From Hymenobacter gummosus (lineage in GTDB: Bacteria; Bacteroidota; Bacteroidia; Cytophagales; Hymenobacteraceae), in NCBI RefSeq assembly GCF_003970915.1, contig NZ_RXOF01000006.1:248001-312000 (forward strand): 64,000 nucleotides of DNA. Reading direction: 5' to 3'. How positions within the stretch are numbered: the stretch's first letter is position 1; every line of letters begins with the position of its first letter. Shown here one piece after another: positions 41,923 through 50,347 of this stretch. Below the pieces are notes generated by a model, which saw nothing but the letters and a program-made list of their open reading frames with translations, did not search any database and was not told the origin of the DNA. Made by a program: the position numbers and the translations under genes.

Positions 41923-43386
41923 CTACTCGCGCACCACTTTCAGGGTGGCTTGCTGCTTGCCCTGGCGCACCGTCAGGAAGTATACGCCGATGGACAGCTT
42001 ACCGGCTTCCTGCAGGCTCAGGGTAGCGCCGCCTACGGGCAGCTCGCTCTGCTGGCTGATAAGCACGCGGCCCACGGCATCGTGCAGGCTCAGCGTGGCG
42101 GGGCCGGCTTCCGCGGTACGCACCGTCACTTTCAGGCCGTCGCCGCCGAAGGGGTTGGGCAGGGCCTGGGCGGCAAAGCTACCGGCTTCGACGCTGAGCG
42201 TGCGCACCGGCGAGAGGGTTTCCTTGCCGTTGGTGTCTACCTGGCGCAGGCGGTAGTAAAGCAGGGGCGCGCCGTAGCGGGCCAGGCGGGCATCCAGGTA
42301 CTCGTAGTCGTGGCGCGTGGTGCTGGTGCCCTGCCCGGCCACCGTGCCCAGGCGGCGGAACTGCTGACCGTCGGTGCTGACTTCCACCTCAAAGCGGGCG
42401 TTGTCTTTTTCCTGGGCCGTGGCCCAGCGCAACAGGCCGTCGGTGCCGCGGCGCTCGGCCGTAAAGCTGAGCAGCTCTACCGGCAGCGGGTTGGCAATGT
42501 TCGAAACGGAGAAGTAGCCCAGCTCGTCGGCCGGGCTGCTGATGCTCCGGCTGCTCGCGTCGACGGGCGTCTGCTGCGTTACCCAGGGTCCGGTCAGGGG
42601 CACCGTCGCGCGGCGCCACACGCGCGACTGGGTGAGGTTGGTATTGCCGTTGTCGTCGTCCGACACCCAGCCCAGCGTGATGGTGACGGGCCTGGACGCC
42701 GAAGGCTGGGTGCCATCGGCCACGAAGCGCCAGATGCGGTCGATGCCCTTGTTGCCGTTGTTGTTGGTGCCGTAGCTCACGTCCGGAATGTTCAGGCCAG
42801 CCGTGCGCGTGAGGGTGATGGTTCCCAGGTTGTTGCTGTTGGGCGCCAGCCGGGTGCCGTCGGGGAAGGTCACCAGGGTGTTGCCACTGACGCCGGTGCG
42901 CTGCATCTGCAGGTTGCCCTTCACGTAGCGGCCGGCGGTTTCGCCCGTCAGCGTGGCGCTGGTACCCAGCACCACTTTCGCCGCCTGCGCGGTGCGCACC
43001 ACGCCGTTGGTCAGCAGCAGCTGCCCGGTCACGGTAACGTCGGTGGGCACGGTCACCTCGTTGCTGCCGGCGGTGGCCTTATCCACCGTGATGTTGGCAA
43101 ACGAAGCGCCGGCCGTGTTCAAGGCTTGGTTGGTGGTGCCGGTGAGGCTGAGTGTGCCCGTGCCGGCGGCGTCCACGGTCCCGGCGTTGGTTACGTCGCC
43201 GGTGACCTGCAGGGTGCCGTTGTTGAGCAGGGTGCTGCCGCTCTTGTTTTCGAAGCCCCCGCTTACGTAGAGCGTGGCCCCGCTGCCCACGGTCAGCGTA
43301 GCGCCGTTGTTGGTCAGGGTTTGGGCCGAAGCGGAAGCTGCCAGGCCGAGCAGACCCAGGGTGCAAAGTGCGTACGCGTGTTTCAT
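41923..43386 (-). CDS. T9SS-exported surface protein with beta-solenoid N-terminus
   Basis: A 487-residue exported protein; the ATG at 43386 gives KHAYALCTLGLLGLAASASA as signal peptide (the open frame runs 51 codons further without a good start). Residues 22-120 are Gly/Asn/Thr-rich strands (TLTNNGATLTVGSGATLYVS, LLNNGTLQVTGDVTNAGTVD) typical of beta-solenoid or autotransporter-like surface proteins. Then comes a beta-sandwich region with PLPVELLSFTAERRGTDGLL (about 300-400, common in Bacteroidota surface proteins), and a T9SS type A signal (ALPNPFGGDGLKVTVRT...GVYFLTVRQG). Role unknown, perhaps adhesion or cell cover. A candidate -7 box (TACCTTCG on the minus strand) is at 43407-43414. Confidence 0.82.
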   Translation of the reverse strand: MKHAYALCTLGLLGLAASASAQTLTNNGATLTVGSGATLYVSGGFENKSGSTLLNNGTLQVTGDVTNAGTVDAAGTGTLSLTGTTNQALNTAGASFANITVDKATAGSNEVTVPTDVTVTGQLLLTNGVVRTAQAAKVVLGTSATLTGETAGRYVKGNLQMQRTGVSGNTLVTFPDGTRLAPNSNNLGTITLTRTAGLNIPDVSYGTNNNGNKGIDRIWRFVADGTQPSASRPVTITLGWVSDDDNGNTNLTQSRVWRRATVPLTGPWVTQQTPVDASSRSISSPADELGYFSVSNIANPLPVELLSFTAERRGTDGLLRWATAQEKDNARFEVEVSTDGQQFRRLGTVAGQGTSTTRHDYEYLDARLARYGAPLLYYRLRQVDTNGKETLSPVRTLSVEAGSFAAQALPNPFGGDGLKVTVRTAEAGPATLSLHDAVGRVLISQQSELPVGGATLSLQEAGKLSIGVYFLTVRQGKQQATLKVVRE

Positions 43387-43930
43387 AGCCAAAGCATTAA
43401 GCCTTACGAAGGTAAGGTAAGCCGACACATATTCTATATCTGTCTGCACTTTTCCGGGGCGGAGCGGCCGGATTAGGTAAGTGAACGACAGAAAAGGGTA
43501 AGTGAACGGCCGGCGGCAGCCACTTCCCGGCACAAACATCCTACTTCAGCCCGAACGCGCCAAACCTGGCGTGTACCCTATTTGGGGGATAAAGCCGCCC
43601 CCGCCCCGCCGCGTCCGGCGCCCGGAGCCGCGGCCTTGGTGCCATCAGCAACCGCGTTTTTGCCCGCCCCGGGCCCATTCGCCATCGTCCCAGGGCTCGG
43701 CGCGTGGCGGCGCGGCGGCGCTTGGTTGTATGGGTTTGCCACATGCTTATGCGAGGCTGGCAGCACATTATCATGCGATAATACACATTAACAACCGGAA
43801 TAATACCAATCTACCTTTGTGCTGTAGCTACTACCTCCCCAGCCAGCCCAGCCCGACGGGGCGTTTCCGGCCGCTGGACCGGCCTTTGCGGCCCGCCCTC
43901 TTTGTCTCATCTTCTGATTCTCCGACTCCC
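43387..43930. other. 544-base divergent spacer
   Basis: Between the T9SS protein gene (minus) and the FAS1 gene (plus). GC-rich sequence to about 43740, then an AT-rich block (43750-43830) holding the -7 box TACCTTTG. No gene is supported. Confidence 0.5.
43812..43819 (+). promoter_or_regulatory. Bacteroidota -7 box before the FAS1 gene
   Basis: TACCTTTG, an exact TAnnTTTG match within an AT-rich block 112 bases before the FAS1 ATG. The -33 element is not clear. Confidence 0.5.
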
Positions 43931-44545
43931 ATGTTCAAGCGCATTCTGCTCCTCCTTGCCCTAGTCACCCCCGTGGCCAGCTTCGCCCAGCAAAGCCCCT
44001 CGACCAGCCCTTTCCGCAAATCCGTAGCGCACGTGAAGGCGGCCGCCCTGGCCCGGCAGCCGGGCACCCCAACGCCCGGCCCGATAACGCTGCCGGGCGT
44101 CGTGAACGGGCCCAACGCCTCGCCCCACCGCACCATCATCGAAAACCTGGAAGATCTTGGTTTTAAAGCCTTCGTGCAGTCGGCTGAGCGGGCGGTGCTG
44201 GTGCAGCGGCTGCAGGGCAGCAGCCCCCACACGGTATTTGTGCCCGGCGACGCGGCTTTCGCCCAGCTGCCCGCCGGCGCCCTCGATGAGCTGTGGAAGC
44301 CGGCCAACCGCGCTCAACTATACGCCCTGCTCGGGGCCCACATCGTGCCGCTGAACCTGCGCGAGGCCGACCTCAGCCACGGGCGCGTGCTGCGCACCAT
44401 CACCGGCGCCAAGCTGCAGGTAAGCCGCAGCGGCGGCAACGTGGTGCTGACCGACGAAGCCGGCCGGCAGGCCACCATTTCAACCGCCGATTTAGTCGCC
44501 AGCAACGGCACCCTGCACGTGCTCGACCAGGTACTGGCCCGCTAA
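43931..44545 (+). CDS. FAS1 (fasciclin) domain secreted protein
   Basis: A 204-residue exported protein. Signal peptide (FKRILLLLALVTPVASFAQ), then a linker to about residue 50 and a single FAS1 domain (about 55-204): TIIENLEDLGFKAFVQSAER, HTVFVPGDAAFAQLPAGALD, LYALLGAHIVPLNLREAD and the end motif ASNGTLHVLDQVL, a near-perfect FAS1 H2 signature. FAS1 domains mediate adhesion or binding of polysaccharide. No sorting domain or lipobox, so the protein is periplasmic or released. The gene stands alone and ends at a strong terminator. Confidence 0.9.
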   Translation: MFKRILLLLALVTPVASFAQQSPSTSPFRKSVAHVKAAALARQPGTPTPGPITLPGVVNGPNASPHRTIIENLEDLGFKAFVQSAERAVLVQRLQGSSPHTVFVPGDAAFAQLPAGALDELWKPANRAQLYALLGAHIVPLNLREADLSHGRVLRTITGAKLQVSRSGGNVVLTDEAGRQATISTADLVASNGTLHVLDQVLAR

Positions 44546-44565
44546 CGGACGCGCCGGGCCCTAAC

Positions 44566-44606
44566 AAAAACGGGCCGCTACGCTGCGCGGCGTAGCGGCC
44601 CGTTTT
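44566..44606. terminator. Bidirectional terminator between FAS1 and delta-60 genes
   Basis: 17-bp perfect stem AAAACGGGCCGCTACGC / GCGTAGCGGCCCGTTTT around TGCGCG (44567-44583, 44590-44606); A- and T-runs on both sides, fitting convergent genes. Confidence 0.88.
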
Positions 44607-44623
44607 CCGCTCGGAAGACTGGT

Positions 44624-47600
44624 TTATTGCACGACCAGGCGCTGGGTAGCCGTGCCGGCCGCCGTGCTCAGCTGCAGCGAATACACGCCCTCGGCCAGGC
44701 CGGTCAGCAGCAGTTCGTGACGCAGGATACCACGCACCTGCAGCGTTTCTGCGCGCACTACCTGGCCCAGACTATTGAGCAGGCGCAGCGTGGCCGGGCC
44801 CGCGGGCAGGCCGGAGGCCTCCACCGTGGCTTGGCGGCCGCTGGCAGGGTTGGGGTACACAGCCAGGGCAGCGCTGAGCTGCTTGGCGGTGGCCAGGGGG
44901 CGGGCCGCGTGCAGGTGCAGCACGAAGCGCGTGGCCGTCAGGCCCTGAGCCAGCTGGGCGCTGTAGGCTCCCTGGCTCAGCTCGTGCCAGGCACCAGTCT
45001 GTCGGTCTTCCAGGTAGGTACCAGCCGCGGGCAAGTTGAGCAGCTGCGTCGCCTCAAACGCGTAGGTGCCGGCCTGGGGAGCATACACCGTCAGCGGCAG
45101 GCTCAGGGGCTGGTTTCCGGTCGGCAGGCCCTGAATGCTCAGCCCCTCGGCCCCGACCTGCTGGTAGAGGCTGGGCTGCTGCCCACCGTTGAGCTGCACT
45201 TTCAGCGCGTCGAAGCGGCCGTCGAAGCCCGGCGTGGCGCCGGCTTGCTGGTAGACAAAGAAGACGTCATCCGCAGCGGGGCTGCTGCCCGCGCCGCGCA
45301 CCGTCAGGGCCAGCAGGGGCCGCGTTTCGAGGGTGCGGTTCAGGGCCGGATTCAGCAGGGTCGTGGGGCGGGCGGCGTTGGTCAGGGCCAGCGTCGGGGT
45401 GCCCGTGTTGGCGCGCACGAAGAAGGCCTGCCCCATGGCCAGCACGCGGGCGCCCGGGGCTCCTACCCCATTCACGTAGGCCTGGTAGCCGCCGGTGTAG
45501 GGGCCGGTGGAACGGTACACGTACGCGGCGCCGTCGATGGTGGCGGGCAGCACTACCTGGTCCCAGTCCAGCGGCGAGGGGTAGGGGTTGCCCACCAGGT
45601 TCCAGCCCTGACCGGCGGCACTGCGCACCAGCGGAATATTCACCGGGCCGTTGGTGAGCTGCCCATCGAAGGTCAGCGTGGCCGGGGCCGTGTTCGAGGT
45701 GTAGCCCCGGCCGGGCACCAGCGCCTCGCTCAGCGCCGACGGCGACTCCCAGCCGTAGTCGAAGCTGGCCGTAGCGCCCGAGCCGGTCAGCCGCTGCTCG
45801 TTGTAGGTGAACACCGTGGGGAAGGGCGTGACCAAGGCCGGGTTGGCCGACGAGTTATAGGTCGGGTTGATGACGGCCGTGCCCGGGGCCAGGTTGGCCA
45901 CGCGGCCGCCCACTGCCACCGGGCTGCTCAGGTGCCGGTAGCCCGGACCAGGATTGAGGCCCGGGCTGAGGTAGCGCTGCACCGTCACGGGGCCGAGCAC
46001 GGCCCCGCCGTTGTTGTACACCGAAGCTGTGCCATTGGCGTCGGAAACCAGGGTCAGGGGCTGCTGGAAGGTAGCCGTCAGATTGCCCTGCAGCGTGAGC
46101 AGGCCGCGCACCTGCACCGGCCCGCTGAGGGCGGCCCCGGCGGCGCCCACCTGCAGGTTGAGCAGGGAAGTGGTGCGCGCGGCGGCGCCCAGCGTCTGGG
46201 CGGAGCTGCCGGCCAGGGCCAGCGTGCCGCCCGCTTGGGTAAACGTGCCCGCACTCACAAATGCCCCGTTGACCGTCAGCGTGCCCGCGTTCTGCGTGAG
46301 CGTGGCGGTGGTTTGCAGGTTCAGCCCGCGCACGGCCTGGTTGCCGCTCAGCACCGGGTAGCGCGTCAGGCCGCCGGGAATAGTGGCGTCGTCGGCGGCG
46401 CCGGGCACTTGGTTGCTGCTCCAGTTGGCCGGATCAGTCCAGACGGCGGACGCCGCTCCAGTCCAGGTAAACGGCGGCAGCGGCGTGGCGGCACCCCGGA
46501 AGCGGTACACCCCAAACTGGCTATTCTGCGGGTTGTTGAAATAGTCGTCGTTGATGTTGAAGTAGCTGCCGTTGCTGCCCCCATCCGAAAGGCCCTGGCT
46601 GAGCGTGCCGCCCCCGCTGGCCGCGTAGCCGACGGCCACAATGGCGCCGTTGGCCTGCAGGGCCACGGTGCGGAAAATGTCCTGGGTATTTTCGTTCAGT
46701 AGGGCGGCCCCGTTGGTGCCGAAGCCGCTATCCGGGGTGCCGTCCGCGTTCAGGCGCACCAGCAGGAAATCCGTGTCGGAGTTGTTGGAGGCGCTGTTTT
46801 GCACGTAGCCCGCCGCTACCATCTTCCCGTCGGGCTGCAGGGCCAGGCTGGTAAACGTCTGCCCCACTTTCCCAGGGAAGCTCAGCGTGACGATGCCGCC
46901 GGTGCCGAAGGAAGTATCCAGGGCGCCGTCGGTGCCGAAGCGGGCCACCATGCACTGCCCGAAATTCGACCCGTCGACGGCGTACGAGCCGGCTACCAGG
47001 GCCTTGCCATCGGGCTGCACGGCCAGGGCGTAGGTAATGGTGCTGACGGTGGAGCCGCCCACCGTGCGGGGCAGGGTGGCAATGCCGTCCGTGTCAAAGG
47101 AAGTATCGAGGGCGCCGTTGGCCTGCAGGCGCGCCAGGCCCACGCAGTAGCCGTAGGCGGCGTTAAACTGCATGCCCGCCACCAGCAGCTGGTCGTTGTC
47201 CAGGACTTTGCCGGCCGTCAGGCCCGCGTCGTGCAAACCACCAATAGCGGGCTGATTGCTGAGAAAAGTGATGAAAACCGAGCCGGTGGGTCCAAAGCCC
47301 AGGTCCTGGCTGCCGTTGGTATTGTGCCGGTTAATCGTTGCCGAATAAGAGCTGTTGTTGGCCACGGTGTTGAACAGCACCACCTTGCCGCTGGATTGCA
47401 GGCCCAGGTCGTAGGTGGTCTGGCCGTGCGAGCCGGGCTGCATCTTCACCACGCCGCCGGTGCCGAACGTGGCATCGAGGGTGCCGTCGGGCTGAATGCG
47501 GGCCACAAAGCCGGCCGAGCCCGTGCGGCCCACCAGGTAGTATTGCCCGTTGGCGAGGCGCTGCAGGGTGCGCGGCCGCGAGGGCAGCGTGCTGGTCAGG

Positions 47601-47941
47601 CTCCCGACGGTTACAGCCCCGAACGCGTAGGAGGCTTTGCCGCCGGTACCGAAGGAAGTATCGGGCGTGCCGTCGGCGTTGAAGCGGGCCAGTTCGGCCC
47701 CGGCGTTGGTTTGCCCGGCCACCACGATTTTGCCGTCGGGCTGCACGATGACGTCCTTGGCCACGTCGGAGCCGCTGGTGGATAGAAAGGTGCCGAGCAC
47801 GCGGCCGCCGGTGCCGAAGCTTGCGTCCAGCGTACCGGCCTGCTGCGCCGCCGCCGGAGCACCGATGAAGAGGCCCGCCGCCAGGGTCAGCAGCGGCAGG
47901 CGGGCGCGAAACGTCGCCCAGGGATGGTAGGAATGTTGCAT
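44624..47941 (-). CDS. Delta-60 repeat surface protein with T9SS signal
   Basis: A 1105-residue exported protein. After the signal (PLLTLAAGLFIGAPAAAQQ) come at least seven delta-60 repeats of about 50-60 residues across 33-470, each with a DxSFGTGG-like turn (LDASFGTGGRV, PDTSFGTGGKA, LDATFGTGGVV, LDTSFDTDGIA, LDTSFGTGGIV, PDSGFGTNGAA) and VQPDGKIVVAG. They probably form a beta-propeller. A middle beta-sandwich region (about 490-1000) repeats short Thr/Ala/Gly strands with VPLVRSAAGQGWNLVGNPYP, a typical surface-protein module. The T9SS domain closes the protein (AVYPNPASGRQATVEASG...GVYSLQLS). Likely displayed on the cell surface; ligand unknown. Confidence 0.87.
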   Translation of the reverse strand: MQHSYHPWATFRARLPLLTLAAGLFIGAPAAAQQAGTLDASFGTGGRVLGTFLSTSGSDVAKDVIVQPDGKIVVAGQTNAGAELARFNADGTPDTSFGTGGKASYAFGAVTVGSLTSTLPSRPRTLQRLANGQYYLVGRTGSAGFVARIQPDGTLDATFGTGGVVKMQPGSHGQTTYDLGLQSSGKVVLFNTVANNSSYSATINRHNTNGSQDLGFGPTGSVFITFLSNQPAIGGLHDAGLTAGKVLDNDQLLVAGMQFNAAYGYCVGLARLQANGALDTSFDTDGIATLPRTVGGSTVSTITYALAVQPDGKALVAGSYAVDGSNFGQCMVARFGTDGALDTSFGTGGIVTLSFPGKVGQTFTSLALQPDGKMVAAGYVQNSASNNSDTDFLLVRLNADGTPDSGFGTNGAALLNENTQDIFRTVALQANGAIVAVGYAASGGGTLSQGLSDGGSNGSYFNINDDYFNNPQNSQFGVYRFRGAATPLPPFTWTGAASAVWTDPANWSSNQVPGAADDATIPGGLTRYPVLSGNQAVRGLNLQTTATLTQNAGTLTVNGAFVSAGTFTQAGGTLALAGSSAQTLGAAARTTSLLNLQVGAAGAALSGPVQVRGLLTLQGNLTATFQQPLTLVSDANGTASVYNNGGAVLGPVTVQRYLSPGLNPGPGYRHLSSPVAVGGRVANLAPGTAVINPTYNSSANPALVTPFPTVFTYNEQRLTGSGATASFDYGWESPSALSEALVPGRGYTSNTAPATLTFDGQLTNGPVNIPLVRSAAGQGWNLVGNPYPSPLDWDQVVLPATIDGAAYVYRSTGPYTGGYQAYVNGVGAPGARVLAMGQAFFVRANTGTPTLALTNAARPTTLLNPALNRTLETRPLLALTVRGAGSSPAADDVFFVYQQAGATPGFDGRFDALKVQLNGGQQPSLYQQVGAEGLSIQGLPTGNQPLSLPLTVYAPQAGTYAFEATQLLNLPAAGTYLEDRQTGAWHELSQGAYSAQLAQGLTATRFVLHLHAARPLATAKQLSAALAVYPNPASGRQATVEASGLPAGPATLRLLNSLGQVVRAETLQVRGILRHELLLTGLAEGVYSLQLSTAAGTATQRLVVQ

Positions 47942-48145
47942 AAAAGAAAGGTGATGGGTAGGAAGCTGATGGACGAAAACCGCTGGATCAATGCATCATC
48001 AGCCCGGGCTTGGCACCCGGTACGCGCAGCTGGCCGCCCGTGAGTTAGGCGAGCGAATTTAAAACGACTCTGGACTTATTCCAGCTAACTTTTCACTGCT
48101 TTAACACCACTATTCTCCCGCTATTTGGTTGCTCAGCGCCGCGCC
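47942..48145. other. Spacer before the delta-60 gene, no gene
   Basis: 204 bases upstream of the delta-60 gene and downstream of the DUF1345 gene. It contains an AT-richer stretch around 48050-48125. No promoter box can be fixed with confidence. Confidence 0.4.
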
Positions 48146-48835
48146 TCACAGCACGCCCGCCACGGCGCCCACCGTCAGGGCCACCACGGCCGTGTTGAAG
48201 CCGAAGGAAATCAGCCCGTGCAGCAGGGCCAGGCGCCGCAGCAGCCGGCCGCTGATGCTGATGTCGGCCGTCTGGGCCGTCATGCCGATGACGAAGGCGA
48301 AGTAGGCAAAGTCGAGGTAGTCGGGGGCGGCGGCGGCGCCGGGAAACAGCAGGCCGCCTTCGCCGCCGTCGAGGTCGGGGTCGTAGTACAGGTGGGCGTA
48401 GCGCAGGGTAAACAGGGTGTGCACCAGCAGCCAGGCCGCCATGACGCCCGTTACCGACAGCAGCGCGTACGGCCCCAGCGGCCCGGTGGTGCGGGCGCGC
48501 AGCACGTCGAGCAGGGCCACCACGGCCAGCAGGCTGGCCAGCGAAGCCAGCAGGATAAACACGAACGACCAGCGCCGGCCAGGGTCTTCGACGCGCACCA
48601 CGGCCCGGATATGGTCGGCGTCGGCCGTGACGATGGCGGCCCACAAGAGCAGCAGCGACACAAGGGCAAAGGCGTCCCAGCCGGCTACCACGCGGGTGAG
48701 CAGGTGCGGCCCGGCGGGCAGCAGGCCATAGGTGACGGCCGCCAGCGCGGCGGCTACCAGCAGGCGCAGCAGGGCCGGCAGGCTGCCCAGGCGGTGCAGC
48801 AGCCGAAACCAGAAAGCAGAAGCAGAAGCGGGCAT
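48146..48835 (-). CDS. DUF1345 inner-membrane protein
   Basis: A 229-residue protein with five hydrophobic helices, start at the ATG at 48835 (MPASASAFWFRLLHRLGSLP). DUF1345 marks: WDAFALVSLLLLWAAIVTAD, a conserved ADH...VRVEDPGRRW loop, and the C-terminal YLDFAYFAFVIGMTAQTADI followed by SISGRLLRRLALLHGLISFG, the diagnostic block of the family. Role in other bacteria is unknown; some lie next to regulators. Located 70 bases after the stop of the kinase gene on the same strand, so possibly in its transcript. Confidence 0.85.
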   Translation of the reverse strand: MPASASAFWFRLLHRLGSLPALLRLLVAAALAAVTYGLLPAGPHLLTRVVAGWDAFALVSLLLLWAAIVTADADHIRAVVRVEDPGRRWSFVFILLASLASLLAVVALLDVLRARTTGPLGPYALLSVTGVMAAWLLVHTLFTLRYAHLYYDPDLDGGEGGLLFPGAAAAPDYLDFAYFAFVIGMTAQTADISISGRLLRRLALLHGLISFGFNTAVVALTVGAVAGVL

Positions 48836-48905
48836 AAACGCGGCAGCCGGCCCGCGCAGGTGCGGACCGGCTGCCAAGATACGCGCCGCCAAGGGCTGCT
48901 GCGTG

Positions 48906-50228
48906 CTACGCCGGCCCCGCGGCCGGGCTCAGCCGGATGCGGAAGGCCGTGCGCCCGGTGGCCGCGTCGGTGGCCAGGCTGAAGGCGAAGCCGTGCTGCA
49001 GCAGAATGTCGCGAATCATGGTCAGGCCGATGCCCTGCCCGTCGCGCTTGGTGCTGAAAAAGGGCGTGAACAGGTACGGCTGCACCTCGGGCGCAATACC
49101 GGGGCCGTCGTTTTCGATGCTGATTTCGGCGGGCTCGGCCGTGGTGCGCACCCACAGGTTGCCGTCGTGGTCGATGGCTTCGAGGGCGTTTTTGCAGATG
49201 TTGAGCAGGGCCTGCTCCATTTGCTGCGCGTCGAGGGCCACGAACAGCGGCCCGGGCGCCAGCTGCCAGTGCCACTTGATCCGGCGCTTCTCGCTCTGCA
49301 CCTGCAGGAGGCGGCAGATGGCGCGCAGCTGCTCGTGCACGTCCACGGGGCGGGGCTGGGGCGGGGGCAGGCGCACCAGGTTGGCAAAGCCGGCAATGAA
49401 GTTGGCCAGGTGCGTGTTGCGCTGCACCGACACGTCAAGGGCCTCGGTGAAGTCGGCCTGGTCGTCCTGGGTCAGCTGCCCGGCGTAGTAGCGGAAGGAC
49501 TGCAGAATGGAGTTGACGGCGCCGATGGAGTTGTTGATTTCGTGCGACATCATGCGGATGAGCTTCTCGTAGGCCTGCTTTTCCTGCCGAATCAGTTCCT
49601 GCGTCAGCTCTTCCAGCACTATGAAGCGCCGGGTGAAGCCGCGGTCGAGGAAGTGCGAGGCGCTGGCCCGGTAGGTCTGCAGGCCCGACAGCTGCACCGT
49701 CTGCGGCTGCCCCGGCTCCAGCCCGCCCAGCACCCGGCCCCACTCGCCGGGCAGGGCGGCCGGCGCCAGCCCGAGCAGCTGCGGCGCCGCCTGCTGCAGG
49801 CACTTCTCGGCCGCCGGGTTGGCTCCCTGAATACGGCCCTCAAAATCGAGCAGCAGAATGCCCGCGGGCGAGGCATCAATCAGCCGCTCCAGCAAAAAGC
49901 TTTTCTCGTGCTGGCTCACGCGCTCCTGCCGCAGCTCGTCAATCATAGTGTTGTAGGTGTCGATGAGCTGGTCCATTTCGGTCTGGCCCACGGGCAGAAA
50001 TTTCATGGTGAAGTCCCGGTCGCGGATGGCCTCGGTGCCGGCCGCAATCAGGTTCAGGGGCCGCACGAAGCCGCGGTACAGCTGCAGGCTGATAACGGCC
50101 GTGACGATGAGCAGCGCCTCCGTCGCCACGAACAGGTACAGGTTGGAGGCGCGAAACTGGAACGCCAGCCCCGCAATGGCCGCGTGGATGAGGACGACGA
50201 AAAGGATGTACTGGGTGCGAAGGGTCAT
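48906..50228 (-). CDS. NtrY-like sensor histidine kinase
   Basis: A 440-residue membrane kinase; the ATG at 50228 (MTLRTQYILFVVLIHAAIAG) is preferred to an upstream start in sequence that overlaps a hairpin repeat. Order: two transmembrane helices (about 7-55), HAMP (about 55-105), PAS-like domain (about 115-215: DASPAGILLLDFEGRIQGAN), phospho-acceptor H229 in LIRMMSHEINNSIGAVNSIL, and HATPase (about 310-435: NICKNALEAI, ENDGPGIAPE, GQGIGLTMIRDIL). It is read with the sigma-54 regulator gene, 119 bases downstream of that gene's stop, across a hairpin repeat. Likely senses a membrane or envelope signal. Confidence 0.92.
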   Translation of the reverse strand: MTLRTQYILFVVLIHAAIAGLAFQFRASNLYLFVATEALLIVTAVISLQLYRGFVRPLNLIAAGTEAIRDRDFTMKFLPVGQTEMDQLIDTYNTMIDELRQERVSQHEKSFLLERLIDASPAGILLLDFEGRIQGANPAAEKCLQQAAPQLLGLAPAALPGEWGRVLGGLEPGQPQTVQLSGLQTYRASASHFLDRGFTRRFIVLEELTQELIRQEKQAYEKLIRMMSHEINNSIGAVNSILQSFRYYAGQLTQDDQADFTEALDVSVQRNTHLANFIAGFANLVRLPPPQPRPVDVHEQLRAICRLLQVQSEKRRIKWHWQLAPGPLFVALDAQQMEQALLNICKNALEAIDHDGNLWVRTTAEPAEISIENDGPGIAPEVQPYLFTPFFSTKRDGQGIGLTMIRDILLQHGFAFSLATDAATGRTAFRIRLSPAAGPA

Positions 50229-50234
50229 GCGGGA

Positions 50235-50344
50235 TGTAGCGCGGGCTTCAGCCCGCGTCCGTCCGTGCGGTTGTCGTTGCACAACGAAGGCCCGGACGAT
50301 TGTAGATTACTATCTGCCGGACGCGGGCTCAAGCCCGCGCTACT
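50235..50344. repeat. Hairpin repeat, GCGCGGGCTTCAGCCCGCG type
   Basis: Left arm GTAGCGCGGGCTTCAGCCCG...CGTCCG (50235-50260) and right arm CGGACGCGGGCTCAAGCCCG...CGCTAC (50319-50344) pair with each other, and each arm also contains its own small hairpin (CGCGGGCTTCAGCCCGCG and CGCGGGCTCAAGCCCGCG). It fills the gap between regulator and kinase genes. The short GGGCTTCAGCCC unit resembles REP sequences. Confidence 0.65.
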
Positions 50345-50347
50345 GCC

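Noticed and set aside
44627-46702. 691-codon plus-strand frame opposite the delta-60 gene
   Set aside because: Shadow of the repeat gene; no start context or domain.
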